Source of the DNA: an uncultured Collinsella sp. | GTDB lineage: Bacteria > Actinomycetota > Coriobacteriia > Coriobacteriales > Coriobacteriaceae | NCBI GenBank assembly: GCA_900545665.1 | Contig: UQZU01000027.1 | Coordinates: forward strand, 1 to 29,969 | DNA: 29,969 nucleotides | Reading direction: 5' to 3' | Shown: positions 14,949 through 23,689 of the stretch, in pieces | Layout of the letters: the number at the start of each line of letters is the position of its first letter | Numbering within the stretch: the stretch's first letter is position 1 | Translations under genes and position numbers: made by a program | Notes under the pieces: model-generated | Seen by the model: only the letters and a program-made list of their open reading frames with translations | Database searches by the model: none | What the model was told of the DNA's origin: nothing

Positions 14949-16123
14949 GCGGCACCCACGATCGAGAGCAGCGTCTGGGCAAACTCGTCCAGATCGCCCG
15001 GATTCACACGGTCATCAAAGGAAATGCGCAGTGCGCCCAATGCCTGCTCGCGTCCAATACCCATGGCGCTGAGAACATGGCTCGGGTCCATGCTGCCGCT
15101 CGAGCAGGCAGAACCGGCCGATACCTCAAAGCCGGCGGCGTCTAGCTTGATGATGAGCTCCTCGGAGTCCATGCCGTCGACGTAGATCGAAACCATACCC
15201 GGCAGACGAACGGCCTGCGCGTAGTCGCCCATCGTGGCGTGAATGCGCGGGTGGGCAGTAAGCGTGGCGTAGAGCTTGTCGGATAAGGCCTGCAGCGTTG
15301 TACGCTCCTGGGCAACATTCGGCAACAGTGCGGAAGCGGCAGCGGCAAAAGCCAGCTGTGTACGCAGGTCCTGCGTGCCGGCACGTCGTCCGGCCTCCTG
15401 TCCTCCGCCAAAAATGCGCGGGCGCAGCGGCGTGCGGCTCTTAAGGTAGAGCGCGCCAGATGCCACGGGGCCACCGATCTTGTGCGCGGCAACCGTCATG
15501 GCATCGACGCCCAGCTCGGTGACATCGAGCGGAATATGCAAGTACCCTTGGATGGCATCAGTATGAAACAGGGCACCGGCGGCGTGTGCAGCAGCGGCGA
15601 GCTCGCGGATGGGCTGCACCACGCCGGTCTCGTTGTTGGCGACCATAATGCTCACGAGCGCGACGTCGTCGCCCAGCAAGTCGTTCAGCTCGGCGGGCTC
15701 AATGTAGCCCGCGCGGCAGGGCTGCACCAGGTCGACGGTAAAACCGGCGGCACGCAGCAGCGGCAGGTTGTCCAGAATTGAATCGTGCTCGATGGCAGAT
15801 ACGATCACGCGGTTACGCTTACGGTCGCGCTGACGGGCACCCTCGGCAAGACCGAGCAGCGCAAGCTGGTTGGCCTCGGTGCCGCCGTTGGTAAGGATGA
15901 TCTCGGACGGGCGAACGCGTGCACCAAAGCTACGGGCGATCTCGCGACGGGCGACTTCCAGGCGTGCGGCGGCCTTGCGGCCAAGCGAGTGCAGCGAGTT
16001 GGGGTTGACGCCGGCAAGCTCGCTGTCGTCGTACTCGCGCTGCGCAAGGAGCGCCTCGGCGCGCATGGGCGTCGAGGCGGCATAGTCAAGATTCACGGGT
16101 ATGCGGTTTTGACCTGCGGTCAT
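14945..16123 (-). CDS. Cysteine desulfurase (NifS/IscS class)
   Basis: 392 residues. A PLP enzyme that removes sulfur from cysteine as a protein persulfide. PLP is held by Lys215 (TVAAHKIGGP), His113 (IEHDSIL) stacks on it, and the mobile catalytic Cys340 lies in GSACSSGSMDPSHVL. The loop with SSGS after the cysteine is the class I (IscS/NifS) form. The ATG at 16123 follows AGGAGG, which is inside the last codons of rpe. No IscU, SufU or ThiI gene is adjacent, so its sulfur acceptor is unknown; IspH and a radical SAM protein in the same operon are plausible beneficiaries. Confidence 0.93.
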   Translation of the reverse strand: MTAGQNRIPVNLDYAASTPMRAEALLAQREYDDSELAGVNPNSLHSLGRKAAARLEVARREIARSFGARVRPSEIILTNGGTEANQLALLGLAEGARQRDRKRNRVIVSAIEHDSILDNLPLLRAAGFTVDLVQPCRAGYIEPAELNDLLGDDVALVSIMVANNETGVVQPIRELAAAAHAAGALFHTDAIQGYLHIPLDVTELGVDAMTVAAHKIGGPVASGALYLKSRTPLRPRIFGGGQEAGRRAGTQDLRTQLAFAAAASALLPNVAQERTTLQALSDKLYATLTAHPRIHATMGDYAQAVRLPGMVSIYVDGMDSEELIIKLDAAGFEVSAGSACSSGSMDPSHVLSAMGIGREQALGALRISFDDRVNPGDLDEFAQTLLSIVGAA

Positions 16124-16129
16124 AAGGGT

Positions 16130-16801
16130 TTATGCCTCCTGTACGGCCTCATTGCCCAGCTTTTGCAGCAGCGCAACCTCGGCGGCGGGATCTTCGGACT
16201 TAAATACGGCGGAGCCGGCTACGAGCACGTTGGCGCCGGCCTTGACGACCTCGGCGATGTTTTTGGAAGAGATGCCGCCGTCGACCTCGATCAGGGGCGA
16301 CACGCCGTGGCGCTCACACATGGCCGTAAGTTCGTGCAGCTTAGGCAGCGTGCCCGGGATAAAGCTCTGGCCGCCAAAGCCGGGGTTCACGCTCATGAGC
16401 AGCACCATATCGACGACGTCGATGATGCTCTCGAGCACGCACACGGGGGTGGCGGGGTTGAGCACCACGCCGGCCTTGACGCCGCGTTGCTGCAGATGCG
16501 TGAGCGTGCGGTGCAGGTGCGTGGAAGCCTCGTAGTGAACGGTGATCATGTCGGCACCGGCGTCGGCGTACCAATCGACCGTCTCATCGGGGTTCGACAC
16601 CATCAGGTGCGCGTCGACCGGTACATCGGTGGAGCGCTTGACGGCCTTAAGGATGTCGACGCCAAAGGTGAGGTTGCCGGTAAAGTGGCCGTCCATGACG
16701 TCGAAGTGCACGTAGTCGGCGCCGGCGATCTTGTCGAGGTCGCCCTTGAGGTTGGCCATATCGGCCGAAAGGATGGACGGAGCGATTTTAATGGAACCCA
16801 T
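16130..16801 (-). CDS. rpe: Ribulose-phosphate 3-epimerase
   Basis: 223 residues, full length. Interconverts ribulose-5-phosphate and xylulose-5-phosphate in the pentose phosphate pathway. Family motifs: APSILSAD at the N-terminus, HFDVMDGHF (metal His and Asp), VDAHLMV, SVNPGFGGQSF and VDGGIS. The ATG at 16801 follows AGAAAGG. It sits 18 bases after gpsA and 6 before the desulfurase start. Confidence 0.96.
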   Translation of the reverse strand: MGSIKIAPSILSADMANLKGDLDKIAGADYVHFDVMDGHFTGNLTFGVDILKAVKRSTDVPVDAHLMVSNPDETVDWYADAGADMITVHYEASTHLHRTLTHLQQRGVKAGVVLNPATPVCVLESIIDVVDMVLLMSVNPGFGGQSFIPGTLPKLHELTAMCERHGVSPLIEVDGGISSKNIAEVVKAGANVLVAGSAVFKSEDPAAEVALLQKLGNEAVQEA

Positions 16802-16819
16802 GGTAGAAGCCTTTCTGCG

Positions 16820-17827
16820 CTAGTCGGTGAGTCCGTAGAACTCTTGGGAGGGTACGCGGTCGGTAAGAATCTCGAGCGCCCTATCCAAAGTAACACCGTT
16901 GTAGAGCGTTTGCTCCACGGCAAAGGTGAGCGGAATGTCTACGCACAGTGAACGGGCAAGCTCGCTCACGCTGCGGGCCGCGACGGCGCCCTCGACAACC
17001 ATATGCGTGCGCGTCTGGTACTCGTCGAGCGAAACGCCGTGGGCAAACTCGTAGCCAAAGGTGCGGTTGCGCGAATGCTCCGAGGTGCAGGTGGCAATGA
17101 GGTCACCCATGCCGGCAAGTCCCATGCAGGTCATAGCTTGACCGCCGCGGGCATGCACCAGACGGCTAATCTCGGCCAGGCCGCGCGTCATGATGAGGGC
17201 GAGCGTGTTGTCGCCCGCGCCGGTGCCGGCGGAGATGCCGCACACGATGGCGATGACATTTTTCATGGCGCCGCAGACCTCGACACCGGTCATGTCCTGC
17301 GACAGGTAGATGCGGAAGGCCGTGGACAGGAGCAGGTCCTTAAAGGCCTCCCCTATCTGCGGATCTTCGCTGGCGATGACGGCGGCAGAAAGTCCGCCGC
17401 GGCAAATCTCCTCGGCATGGTTGGGGCCCGAGAGGGCCGCCACGCGCGCCTCGTTGCCGATCTCGCTGGCGATGACTTCGCTCATGAGCAGGCCGGACTC
17501 GGGCTCAATGCCCTTGGTGAGGCAAAGCACCGGGGTATCGGCGGCGATAAAGGGCGCGGCCTGGTGGCACACGCTGCGAAGGTGCGTCGAAGGAACGGCA
17601 AAGATGATGGCCTCGGCGCCGTCGAGCGCCTGCACGAGCTCGGTCGTGGCGACGACGTTGCCGGGCAGCTCGTAGCCCACAAGGTAGCGGGGGTTGCGGT
17701 GCTCGCCATTGATGCCGGCGGCCGTCTGCTCGCTATGGGCCCACATGGTCACGCGCTCGGCTCGCGCGGCGGCAAGGCCGGCGACGGCGGTTCCCCAGGA
17801 GCCAGAGCCAATCAGCGCAACATTCAT
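16820..17827 (-). CDS. gpsA: NAD(P)-dependent glycerol-3-phosphate dehydrogenase
   Basis: 335 residues. Reduces dihydroxyacetone phosphate to sn-glycerol-3-phosphate, the backbone for phospholipids. The N-terminal GSGSWGTA binds the nucleotide; TKGIEPESG, LSGPNHAEEI and GAMKNVIAI are the usual catalytic and substrate segments. It follows plsY by 9 bases; der, plsY, gpsA is a familiar gene order in Gram-positive bacteria. Start ATG 17827, with AGGAGAG just upstream. Confidence 0.95.
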   Translation of the reverse strand: MNVALIGSGSWGTAVAGLAAARAERVTMWAHSEQTAAGINGEHRNPRYLVGYELPGNVVATTELVQALDGAEAIIFAVPSTHLRSVCHQAAPFIAADTPVLCLTKGIEPESGLLMSEVIASEIGNEARVAALSGPNHAEEICRGGLSAAVIASEDPQIGEAFKDLLLSTAFRIYLSQDMTGVEVCGAMKNVIAIVCGISAGTGAGDNTLALIMTRGLAEISRLVHARGGQAMTCMGLAGMGDLIATCTSEHSRNRTFGYEFAHGVSLDEYQTRTHMVVEGAVAARSVSELARSLCVDIPLTFAVEQTLYNGVTLDRALEILTDRVPSQEFYGLTD

Positions 17828-17836
17828 GACTCTCTC

Positions 17837-18520
17837 CTACTTATCGTCGGGCTCGGTGACGCGCTTGGTAAACGAGAGCTTGGACTCCTTACCGGTCATG
17901 AGCTTTTTGATGTTCGCACGATGGGCCCACACCACGGTGATGCCGATCATCGCCATGCAAAACTTAAGTCCTAGGCTGCTGTACGGAAAGACCGCACAAG
18001 CGGCAATGGGAAGACCGATGGCCGCGGCAAGCGAGCCCACCGACACGAACTTGGTGATGGCGACGGCCACGATAAACATGCCCAGCAGCGACAGACCAAT
18101 GGGCCAGTACCAGGCGAGGATAACGCCCAGACCCACGGCGATACCCTTGCCTCCATGGAAGTTGAGGTAGGGCGAGAAGATATGGCCCCACACCGCTGCC
18201 AGGCAAATGACGCCGAGCATCCAGTCGCCGGCGGCGCCGGGGGCCATAATGCCCGGCGGAAAACCATAGCCCAAGTCGGCAATGAGTGGACGGGCGATAA
18301 GGACGCAGATGGCGCCCTTAAGGCAGTCGAGCAGCAGCGTGAGCGCGGCCACCTTGGGGCCGGCTACGCGCAGTGCGTTGGTGGTGCCGATGTTGCCGGA
18401 GCCCGCCTTGCGAATGTCGGTGTGGTTGAACACGCGGCCCAGGATCAGGCCAAACGGAATCGCCCCGATAAAGAACGAGACCACGGCGCAGATGGCGGTC
18501 AGCAGAATCGGATTATGCAT
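17837..18520 (-). CDS. plsY: Glycerol-3-phosphate acyltransferase PlsY
   Basis: 227 residues, integral membrane protein with about five hydrophobic segments. Transfers an acyl group from acyl-phosphate to glycerol-3-phosphate, the first committed step to phosphatidic acid. The two diagnostic loops are present: GSGNIGTTNALRV and GGKGIAVGLG. The open frame is longer upstream, but the ATG at 18520 has AAGGAG at the right distance and begins the first membrane helix. It overlaps the end of der by 8 bases. No plsX gene is in the window, so the acyl-phosphate maker lies elsewhere. Confidence 0.94.
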   Translation of the reverse strand: MHNPILLTAICAVVSFFIGAIPFGLILGRVFNHTDIRKAGSGNIGTTNALRVAGPKVAALTLLLDCLKGAICVLIARPLIADLGYGFPPGIMAPGAAGDWMLGVICLAAVWGHIFSPYLNFHGGKGIAVGLGVILAWYWPIGLSLLGMFIVAVAITKFVSVGSLAAAIGLPIAACAVFPYSSLGLKFCMAMIGITVVWAHRANIKKLMTGKESKLSFTKRVTEPDDK

Positions 18521-19847
18521 CCTTTTGCTCCTTCTTCCTAAAGAAGAGTCGAATGGGTGTGCCGGCAAAGTCGAAGGTCGAGCGCATGCGGTTCTCGATG
18601 TAGCGCTGATAGGTGTCGTTGACCAGATCGCTGTGGTTGACGAAGAACGTGAACGTCGGCGGGTTGACGCCCGTCTGGGTTACGTAGTGCATGCGCAGGC
18701 GGCGCTTGCCGTCCACCACGGTATGACCGAACTCGCGCAGGTCGGTGAGGAACGTGTTGAGGCGCGAGGTGCTGATCTTTTGCGAGCGCGTCTTCTCGGC
18801 GGCGTCGACCATCGCCCAGATCTTCTCGACGCTGCGGCCGGTCAGGGCAGAGATGCGCAGGTACTGGGCCCAGGGAGCCATGACGCCCAGACGGCGGTCG
18901 ATGGTCTCCATGCAGGCCTCGCGCTTACGGTCGTCGTCGAGCAGATCCCACTTGTTGAGCAGCACAACGATGGCGCAGCCGCGCTCGATGGCAAGACCCA
19001 TGACCTTCTGGTCCTGCTCGGTAACGCCCACGGAGGCGTCGACGACGAGCAGCGCCACGTCGGCGCGATCGATGGCGCGCAGGCCGCGGACCATGGAGTA
19101 GTACTCGATGTTCTCGTACACGGTACTCTTCTTGCGGATGCCCGCGGTGTCGACCATGCGGTAGTGTTTGCCGTTGCGCTCCACGACGGTGTCGATGGCG
19201 TCGCGCGTGGTGCCGGCAATGTTGGACACGATGGAACGGTCGGCGCCCAGGATGCGGTTGAACAGCGAGGACTTACCGGCGTTGGGGCGGCCGATGATGG
19301 CGACGTTCAGCGCGTCGGGGAACTCATCGGCGACCTCGTCCTCTTCCTCCGGAAGCAGGGCCACGATATCGTCGAGCAGGTCGCCCGTGCCATGACCATG
19401 CAGGGCCGAGAGCGGCGTGGGCTCACCGATGCCGAGCGAATAGAACTCCCAGATGCTGTCGTTCTCGCGATCGGGGTTGTCGAGCTTGTTCACCAGCAGA
19501 AAGACCGGCTTGTCGCAGCGCTTGAGCATGCGGGCGACCGACTCGTCCTCCTCGGTGACGCCGGTGCGGCCGTCGACCACAAACAGGATGACGGCGGCTT
19601 CCTCGGCGGCGGCGAGGGCCTGGTCGCGAATGGACGTGGCAAACACGTCATCGCTCTTGAGCGGCTCGATGCCGCCCGTGTCGACGATGGTGAACTCGCG
19701 GCCGTTCCAATCGGCCGTGTGGTATGAGCGGTCGCGCGTGACGCCGCGAGACTCATGGACGATGGCGTCCGAGGTCTGGGCCAGGCGGTTAACGAGCGTG
19801 GACTTGCCCACGTTGGGGCGTCCGACGACGGCGACGATAGGTTTCAT
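18513..19847 (-). CDS. der: Ribosome assembly GTPase Der (EngA)
   Basis: 444 residues with two tandem GTPase domains and a C-terminal KH-like domain, the fixed architecture of Der, needed for 50S subunit maturation. First P-loop GRPNVGKS at 9-16, DTGG at 56-59, NKLD at 120-123; second P-loop GRPNAGKS at 186-193, DTAG and NKWD downstream. The frame remains open upstream to 20018, but the ATG at 19847 follows AAAGGAG and starts with the canonical MKPIVAVVGRPN. It lies 10 bases after the DUF512 gene and overlaps plsY by 8. Confidence 0.97.
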   Translation of the reverse strand: MKPIVAVVGRPNVGKSTLVNRLAQTSDAIVHESRGVTRDRSYHTADWNGREFTIVDTGGIEPLKSDDVFATSIRDQALAAAEEAAVILFVVDGRTGVTEEDESVARMLKRCDKPVFLLVNKLDNPDRENDSIWEFYSLGIGEPTPLSALHGHGTGDLLDDIVALLPEEEDEVADEFPDALNVAIIGRPNAGKSSLFNRILGADRSIVSNIAGTTRDAIDTVVERNGKHYRMVDTAGIRKKSTVYENIEYYSMVRGLRAIDRADVALLVVDASVGVTEQDQKVMGLAIERGCAIVVLLNKWDLLDDDRKREACMETIDRRLGVMAPWAQYLRISALTGRSVEKIWAMVDAAEKTRSQKISTSRLNTFLTDLREFGHTVVDGKRRLRMHYVTQTGVNPPTFTFFVNHSDLVNDTYQRYIENRMRSTFDFAGTPIRLFFRKKEQKDA

Positions 19848-19857
19848 CTGTACTCCT

Positions 19858-21300
19858 TTAATGGGTAGGGTCAGTGGAAGTGTTAGAGTCGGTAGGCACA
19901 ATGCCAAGGATGTGCTCCAGGGTATCGAGCAGCTCATGCGGCATGGTCGACACCACATGAACCTCGGCGCCGCGACTGGTAAGGCTTGCGAGTAAATCGT
20001 CACGATGATACTCGTCAAGCGTCATGCCGTCAGCGTTGAACATGAGCTTAGGCACAAAGAGCATAACCCCCGAGAGGTCCTGCGGCAGCTGTTCCAGAAT
20101 GTCGCAGGCGACGATGAGGCCGGTCACGTCCACGTTGCCGCCAAAGTAGCGATTCTTGATGGCCGTGACGGTGCCGGCGAGCCCCTGCGGCGATTCCACG
20201 AAACGTGCCACGGTGTCGCGTGCGCTGGCGCCCGAGAGGCACAGCAGGTGCTGGCTGCGAGCGGCGATGGCCTCGCGGACGCGGGCCAGTCGTTCGGCAT
20301 CGGCGGCAAGCACATCGTCCGTCTCGTCTAGGTATGAGCGGATCATGCCGATACCGTCGTAGTACTGCGGATAGCCGTCGTAAAAGTCCGCCTCGGGCGG
20401 ATCGATGCCGGCGTCCAGGTAGAACTCGTCGCTCATCTGGAAGGTGTGGCGGCCAAAACGTTCGAAGGCGCGGTCCTGGTAGGGACGGATCATGGCAATG
20501 GTCTCGCGCGCGAGCTCGGGTTTGTCGCTGTAGGACCAGCTAAAACGGTTCTGATGCTTGGTAAAACCGAGCGGCACGATTCCCAGGCTGGTGATTTGCT
20601 CGTGCTCCTCGCAAAAGCGCAGGGTCTTTTCCAGCTCCTCGCCGTCGTTCATGCCGGGGCACAACACGATCTGCGCGTGAATCTCGATGCCGGCGGCCAT
20701 GATGGCCTCGAGCACGTCCATGCCTCGCTGGGCGTTGCGGCCCATCATACGACGGCGGACGTCGGGGCTCACGGCATGGACCGATACGTTCATGGGGCTC
20801 ATGTTGCGTTGGATGACGTTTTGCACGTCCTCGTCGGAGAGGTTCGTGAGCGTGACGAAGTTGCCCTGCAAAAAGCTCAGGCGGTAGTCGTCGTCGCGAA
20901 TATAGAGCGTGGAGCGGCCGCCCTTGGGCAACATGGTCATAAAGCAGAACACGCAGGCGTTTACGCAGGTACGCATGCCGTCGAAGATGGGGCCATCGAA
21001 CTCCAAACCCCAGTCCTCTCCCGGGAAGCGGTCGAGCTCGACGGAGGTGACGGTGCCGTCGCGCGGGTCGAATACCTCCAAATCAACGGTGTCGTCGTCT
21101 GCTTCCCAAAGCCATACGATCATGTCGGTGAGTTGCTCGCCGTTGACCGTGAGCACGCGCATGCCCGGCTCGATACCCACATCCCATGCGGGCGACTCGG
21201 GACGCACGTTCTTAACGAGCGCGCCCTCACCCGGCTCGGGGTCGCGGCTGCGCCCGTAATCGGCCACCTCGGCGGCGTATGCGGGTACGGTCTGGTCCAT
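19858..21300 (-). CDS. DUF512 family radical SAM protein with N-terminal PDZ-like domain
   Basis: 480 residues. Residues 25-60 (VRPESPAWDVGIEPGMRVLT and VNGEQL) look like a PDZ-type fold. A cluster motif C-x3-C-x2-C follows at Cys112, Cys116 and Cys119 (TCVNACVFC), typical of a radical SAM 4Fe-4S site, then a TIM-barrel-like middle and the C-terminal DUF512 region. The family often lies beside der in Gram-positive genomes and its reaction is not known. The start at 21300 is two bases after the ispH stop; AAGGAG lies 14 bases upstream, so coupling to ispH translation is likely. Confidence 0.85.
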   Translation of the reverse strand: MDQTVPAYAAEVADYGRSRDPEPGEGALVKNVRPESPAWDVGIEPGMRVLTVNGEQLTDMIVWLWEADDDTVDLEVFDPRDGTVTSVELDRFPGEDWGLEFDGPIFDGMRTCVNACVFCFMTMLPKGGRSTLYIRDDDYRLSFLQGNFVTLTNLSDEDVQNVIQRNMSPMNVSVHAVSPDVRRRMMGRNAQRGMDVLEAIMAAGIEIHAQIVLCPGMNDGEELEKTLRFCEEHEQITSLGIVPLGFTKHQNRFSWSYSDKPELARETIAMIRPYQDRAFERFGRHTFQMSDEFYLDAGIDPPEADFYDGYPQYYDGIGMIRSYLDETDDVLAADAERLARVREAIAARSQHLLCLSGASARDTVARFVESPQGLAGTVTAIKNRYFGGNVDVTGLIVACDILEQLPQDLSGVMLFVPKLMFNADGMTLDEYHRDDLLASLTSRGAEVHVVSTMPHELLDTLEHILGIVPTDSNTSTDPTH

Positions 21301-21302
21301 GA

Positions 21303-22202
21303 TTAGCGGTAAAGCTCCTTGATGCGCGCAACGGCGCGTTCGATGTGTTCTTGCGGGGTGGAGGCTCCGGCAGTGATGCCGATGTGGCGCGCGTTGGCAA
21401 ACCATGCGGCCTGGAGCTCGGAAGCTTCCTCGATGTGATACGTGCGCTCGCAGGCGTCTGCGCAAATCTGCGCCAGGCGGCGCGTGTTGCCCGAGTTCTT
21501 GCCGCCCACGACGACCATGCAGTCGCAGCGGTTAGCAAGTGCGGCGGCTGCCTGCTGGCGCTCGCTCGTGGCTGCGCAGATGGTGTTGATCACGCGTAGT
21601 TCCTGCACGCGCGGGGTGATGGCAGCCACAACCTCGGCGAGGTTCTGCGCGGTCTGGGTGGTCTGCACGACGAGGCCCACCTTGCCCTTGAGCGACAAGG
21701 CGTTGGCGTCGGCGGCACAGCTCACGACCTGCGCATCATCGCCGGCGTGACCCAGAATGCCCTCGACCTCGGGATGCCCCGGCTCACCCACGACGAGTAC
21801 GCGATAGCCCTCGCGCACCAGCCGCTCGGCGGCCACGTGGACCTTCTTGACGTAAGGGCAGGTGGCGTCGATCACGTTTAGGCCGCGCTTGCGGGCAGCA
21901 TCGATGACCTGCGGCACCACGCCGTGGGCGCGGATGATCACGGTGCCGGTTGCTGCGTCGTCCAGGGTTTCGGCCAAGCCAACGCCTGCCTCAGCGAGCT
22001 CGCGTACCACGATGGGGTTATGGATGAGCGGACCCAAGGTATGGACCTGAGTGCACTCTCCTGCCTGCGGCGCGGCCGCCAGCGCCATATCGAGCGCACG
22101 CTGTACGCCGTAGCAAGTGCCGGCGTGGGCGGCGATCTCGATTGTCGGCGCGGTTGCCTGGTCGGACGTAGCCGCGGCGGTGTTCGTCACGTTCTCGCTC
22201 AT
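21303..22202 (-). CDS. ispH: 4-hydroxy-3-methylbut-2-enyl diphosphate reductase
   Basis: 299 residues. Last enzyme of the MEP isoprenoid pathway, making IPP and DMAPP; it holds a 4Fe-4S cluster. The three cluster cysteines are Cys30 (HAGTCYGVQRA), Cys115 (DATCPYVKK) and Cys209 (INTICAATSER). Substrate-binding GPLIHN and RAHGV are present. The start ATG 22202 lies two bases after the plsC stop with only a weak ribosome site, so coupling is likely. About 20 residues precede the family N-terminus. Confidence 0.95.
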   Translation of the reverse strand: MSENVTNTAAATSDQATAPTIEIAAHAGTCYGVQRALDMALAAAPQAGECTQVHTLGPLIHNPIVVRELAEAGVGLAETLDDAATGTVIIRAHGVVPQVIDAARKRGLNVIDATCPYVKKVHVAAERLVREGYRVLVVGEPGHPEVEGILGHAGDDAQVVSCAADANALSLKGKVGLVVQTTQTAQNLAEVVAAITPRVQELRVINTICAATSERQQAAAALANRCDCMVVVGGKNSGNTRRLAQICADACERTYHIEEASELQAAWFANARHIGITAGASTPQEHIERAVARIKELYR

Positions 22203-22204
22203 GG

Positions 22205-22933
22205 CTAGAACCTGCCCGGATGCTCGGCGCACAGCTCGTCTCGCATGGCGTAGACGCGGTTCATGGCCTCGGACTCAAACCATTCCAGGCGCTCCGTGCG
22301 CTTAAGCCCAGCCGGTGCGTCGGAAAGCGAGACGGCCTTGCCGGCACGGATCCAGCACTTTTTGGGACGCATGAGCTTTTTGCCTGCAGGCGTGATATCG
22401 GACCAGCCGCAGATGGCGAGCGGGTTGACGGGTGCCTTGCCCATCTGGGCGATGAGCGCAAAGCCGCCATGGACCTCGGGCTTGATCTCGCGCGAGCGGA
22501 TGCGCGTGCCCTCGGGGAAGATCAGGACGTCCTCGCCGCGCTGCAGCGCATGCTGGGCGGCGCGCAGGCACTTCATGTCGGCGGTGCCGCGCTCGACGGG
22601 GATGCCGCCCACGCGGCTAAAGGCCCAGCGTACGATCTTGCTTTTAGCAAACTCGGATTTAAAGATGGGGCGAATGCGGCGTCCGGCAAAGAACAACGCC
22701 GTCTCCACGGCCAGCAGCTCGGCCATCGAGGTATGGTTGCAGATGACCACGCTGCCGCGGCCTTCCTGGCGCTCAAACAGCAAGTCGCTGTCCTCGACCT
22801 TCCAGCGCCACATGAGCTTGGAGAAGACCCACAGGATGCCCATGACTACAGCGACGGTGCCGCGGATGAGCGCCGGGAACTCTGCGTAGGGGGCGTTGTA
22901 GTAATCCTCGGGCGTCTGCTTAAACAGGCGCAT
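22205..22933 (-). CDS. plsC: 1-acyl-glycerol-3-phosphate acyltransferase (PlsC-like) with variant motif I
   Basis: 242 residues. One hydrophobic segment (about 20-42) precedes the acyltransferase domain. The domain adds the second acyl chain, giving phosphatidic acid. Motif I reads NHTSMAE (Asn66, His67, Glu72): the catalytic dyad residue, normally Asp in H-x4-D, is Glu. Motif II GGIPVERG and motif III FPEGTRIRS (139-147) are normal, and VNPLAICG fits motif IV. The ATG at 22933 follows AAAGGAGG located in the last codons of cmk. With plsY and gpsA in the same operon the role in phospholipid synthesis is well supported; the effect of the Glu is unknown. Confidence 0.87.
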   Translation of the reverse strand: MRLFKQTPEDYYNAPYAEFPALIRGTVAVVMGILWVFSKLMWRWKVEDSDLLFERQEGRGSVVICNHTSMAELLAVETALFFAGRRIRPIFKSEFAKSKIVRWAFSRVGGIPVERGTADMKCLRAAQHALQRGEDVLIFPEGTRIRSREIKPEVHGGFALIAQMGKAPVNPLAICGWSDITPAGKKLMRPKKCWIRAGKAVSLSDAPAGLKRTERLEWFESEAMNRVYAMRDELCAEHPGRF

Positions 22934-22936
22934 GGG

Positions 22937-23623
22937 CTACCTCCTTTGGTTGATGAGGCCCTCGATGATCGAGACGACCTCGTCGATGGTGTGGGCGGTG
23001 GAGTCGACATGTACCGCGTCCTCGGCGGGAACGAGCGGTGCGACTTCGCGGCTGCTGTCGAGCTTATCGCGCTGCTTGAGGGCGTCGAGGGTCTCGTCGA
23101 CCTCGGTCTCGAGCTGTGCGTCGCTGAGCGGCTGGGCGTCGTTTTGGTGGCGCTGCAGCACGCGGCGACGGGCGCGCTCGCGCGGGTCGGCGGTCAGGAA
23201 GACTTTGACCTGCGCGTTGGGGAACACTACGGTGCCGATGTCACGACCCTCGGCCACGATATCGCGGTCCTCGGCGGCGCGGCGCTGATGGATGAGCATG
23301 GCCGCGCGCACGCCCGGGTAGGCCGAGACCTTGGACACGTTGGCGTCCACCTGCGGGGTGCGGATGGCAGCCGAGGCGTCCTGGCCGTCGATGGTCAGAC
23401 GCGTGTCCTCGCCGGTGCCGTTTGTAAAGCGGATCTCGATCTGCTCGGCGAGGGCATCAATGGCAGCCTCGTCGTCCAGGTCGATGCCGCGGTCGAGTGC
23501 GGCGAAGGTGACGGCGCGATACATGGCACCCGTGTCGAGCTTGTTAAAGCCCAGCTGGCGGGCAATCTCCTTGGCGATGGTGGACTTGCCGGAACCGGCG
23601 GGGCCGTCGATGGCGACGATCAT
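22937..23623 (-). CDS. cmk: Cytidylate kinase
   Basis: 228 residues. Phosphorylates CMP and dCMP with ATP. The P-loop GPAGSGKST lies at 7-15, followed by LDTGAMYRAVT and the VAEGRDIGTVVFP segment typical of Cmk. The C-terminus carries RRVLQRHQND and the DSTAHTIDEVV motif. It starts 66 bases after rluB and ends 3 bases before plsC. A cmk, plsC, ispH order is familiar from other Gram-positive bacteria. Confidence 0.96.
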   Translation of the reverse strand: MIVAIDGPAGSGKSTIAKEIARQLGFNKLDTGAMYRAVTFAALDRGIDLDDEAAIDALAEQIEIRFTNGTGEDTRLTIDGQDASAAIRTPQVDANVSKVSAYPGVRAAMLIHQRRAAEDRDIVAEGRDIGTVVFPNAQVKVFLTADPRERARRRVLQRHQNDAQPLSDAQLETEVDETLDALKQRDKLDSSREVAPLVPAEDAVHVDSTAHTIDEVVSIIEGLINQRR

Positions 23624-23689
23624 GCAATGCTTCCTTTCGGTGGTTGACGTGCTGGTGTGGGACGCGGACGCTGCGGCTCGGCGGGTTGC

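Noticed and set aside
15785..16951. Plus-strand open frame of 388 codons opposite the desulfurase, rpe and the gpsA end
   Set aside because: Crosses three real genes on the other strand and has shadow composition.
18282..19727. Long plus-strand open frame (481 codons) opposite plsY and der
   Set aside because: It is antisense to two well-conserved genes; its H, V, D and G-rich composition is the usual shadow of GC-biased codons.
22220..23647. Plus-strand open frame of 475 codons opposite plsC and cmk
   Set aside because: Antisense shadow of conserved genes, without ribosome site or recognisable domain.
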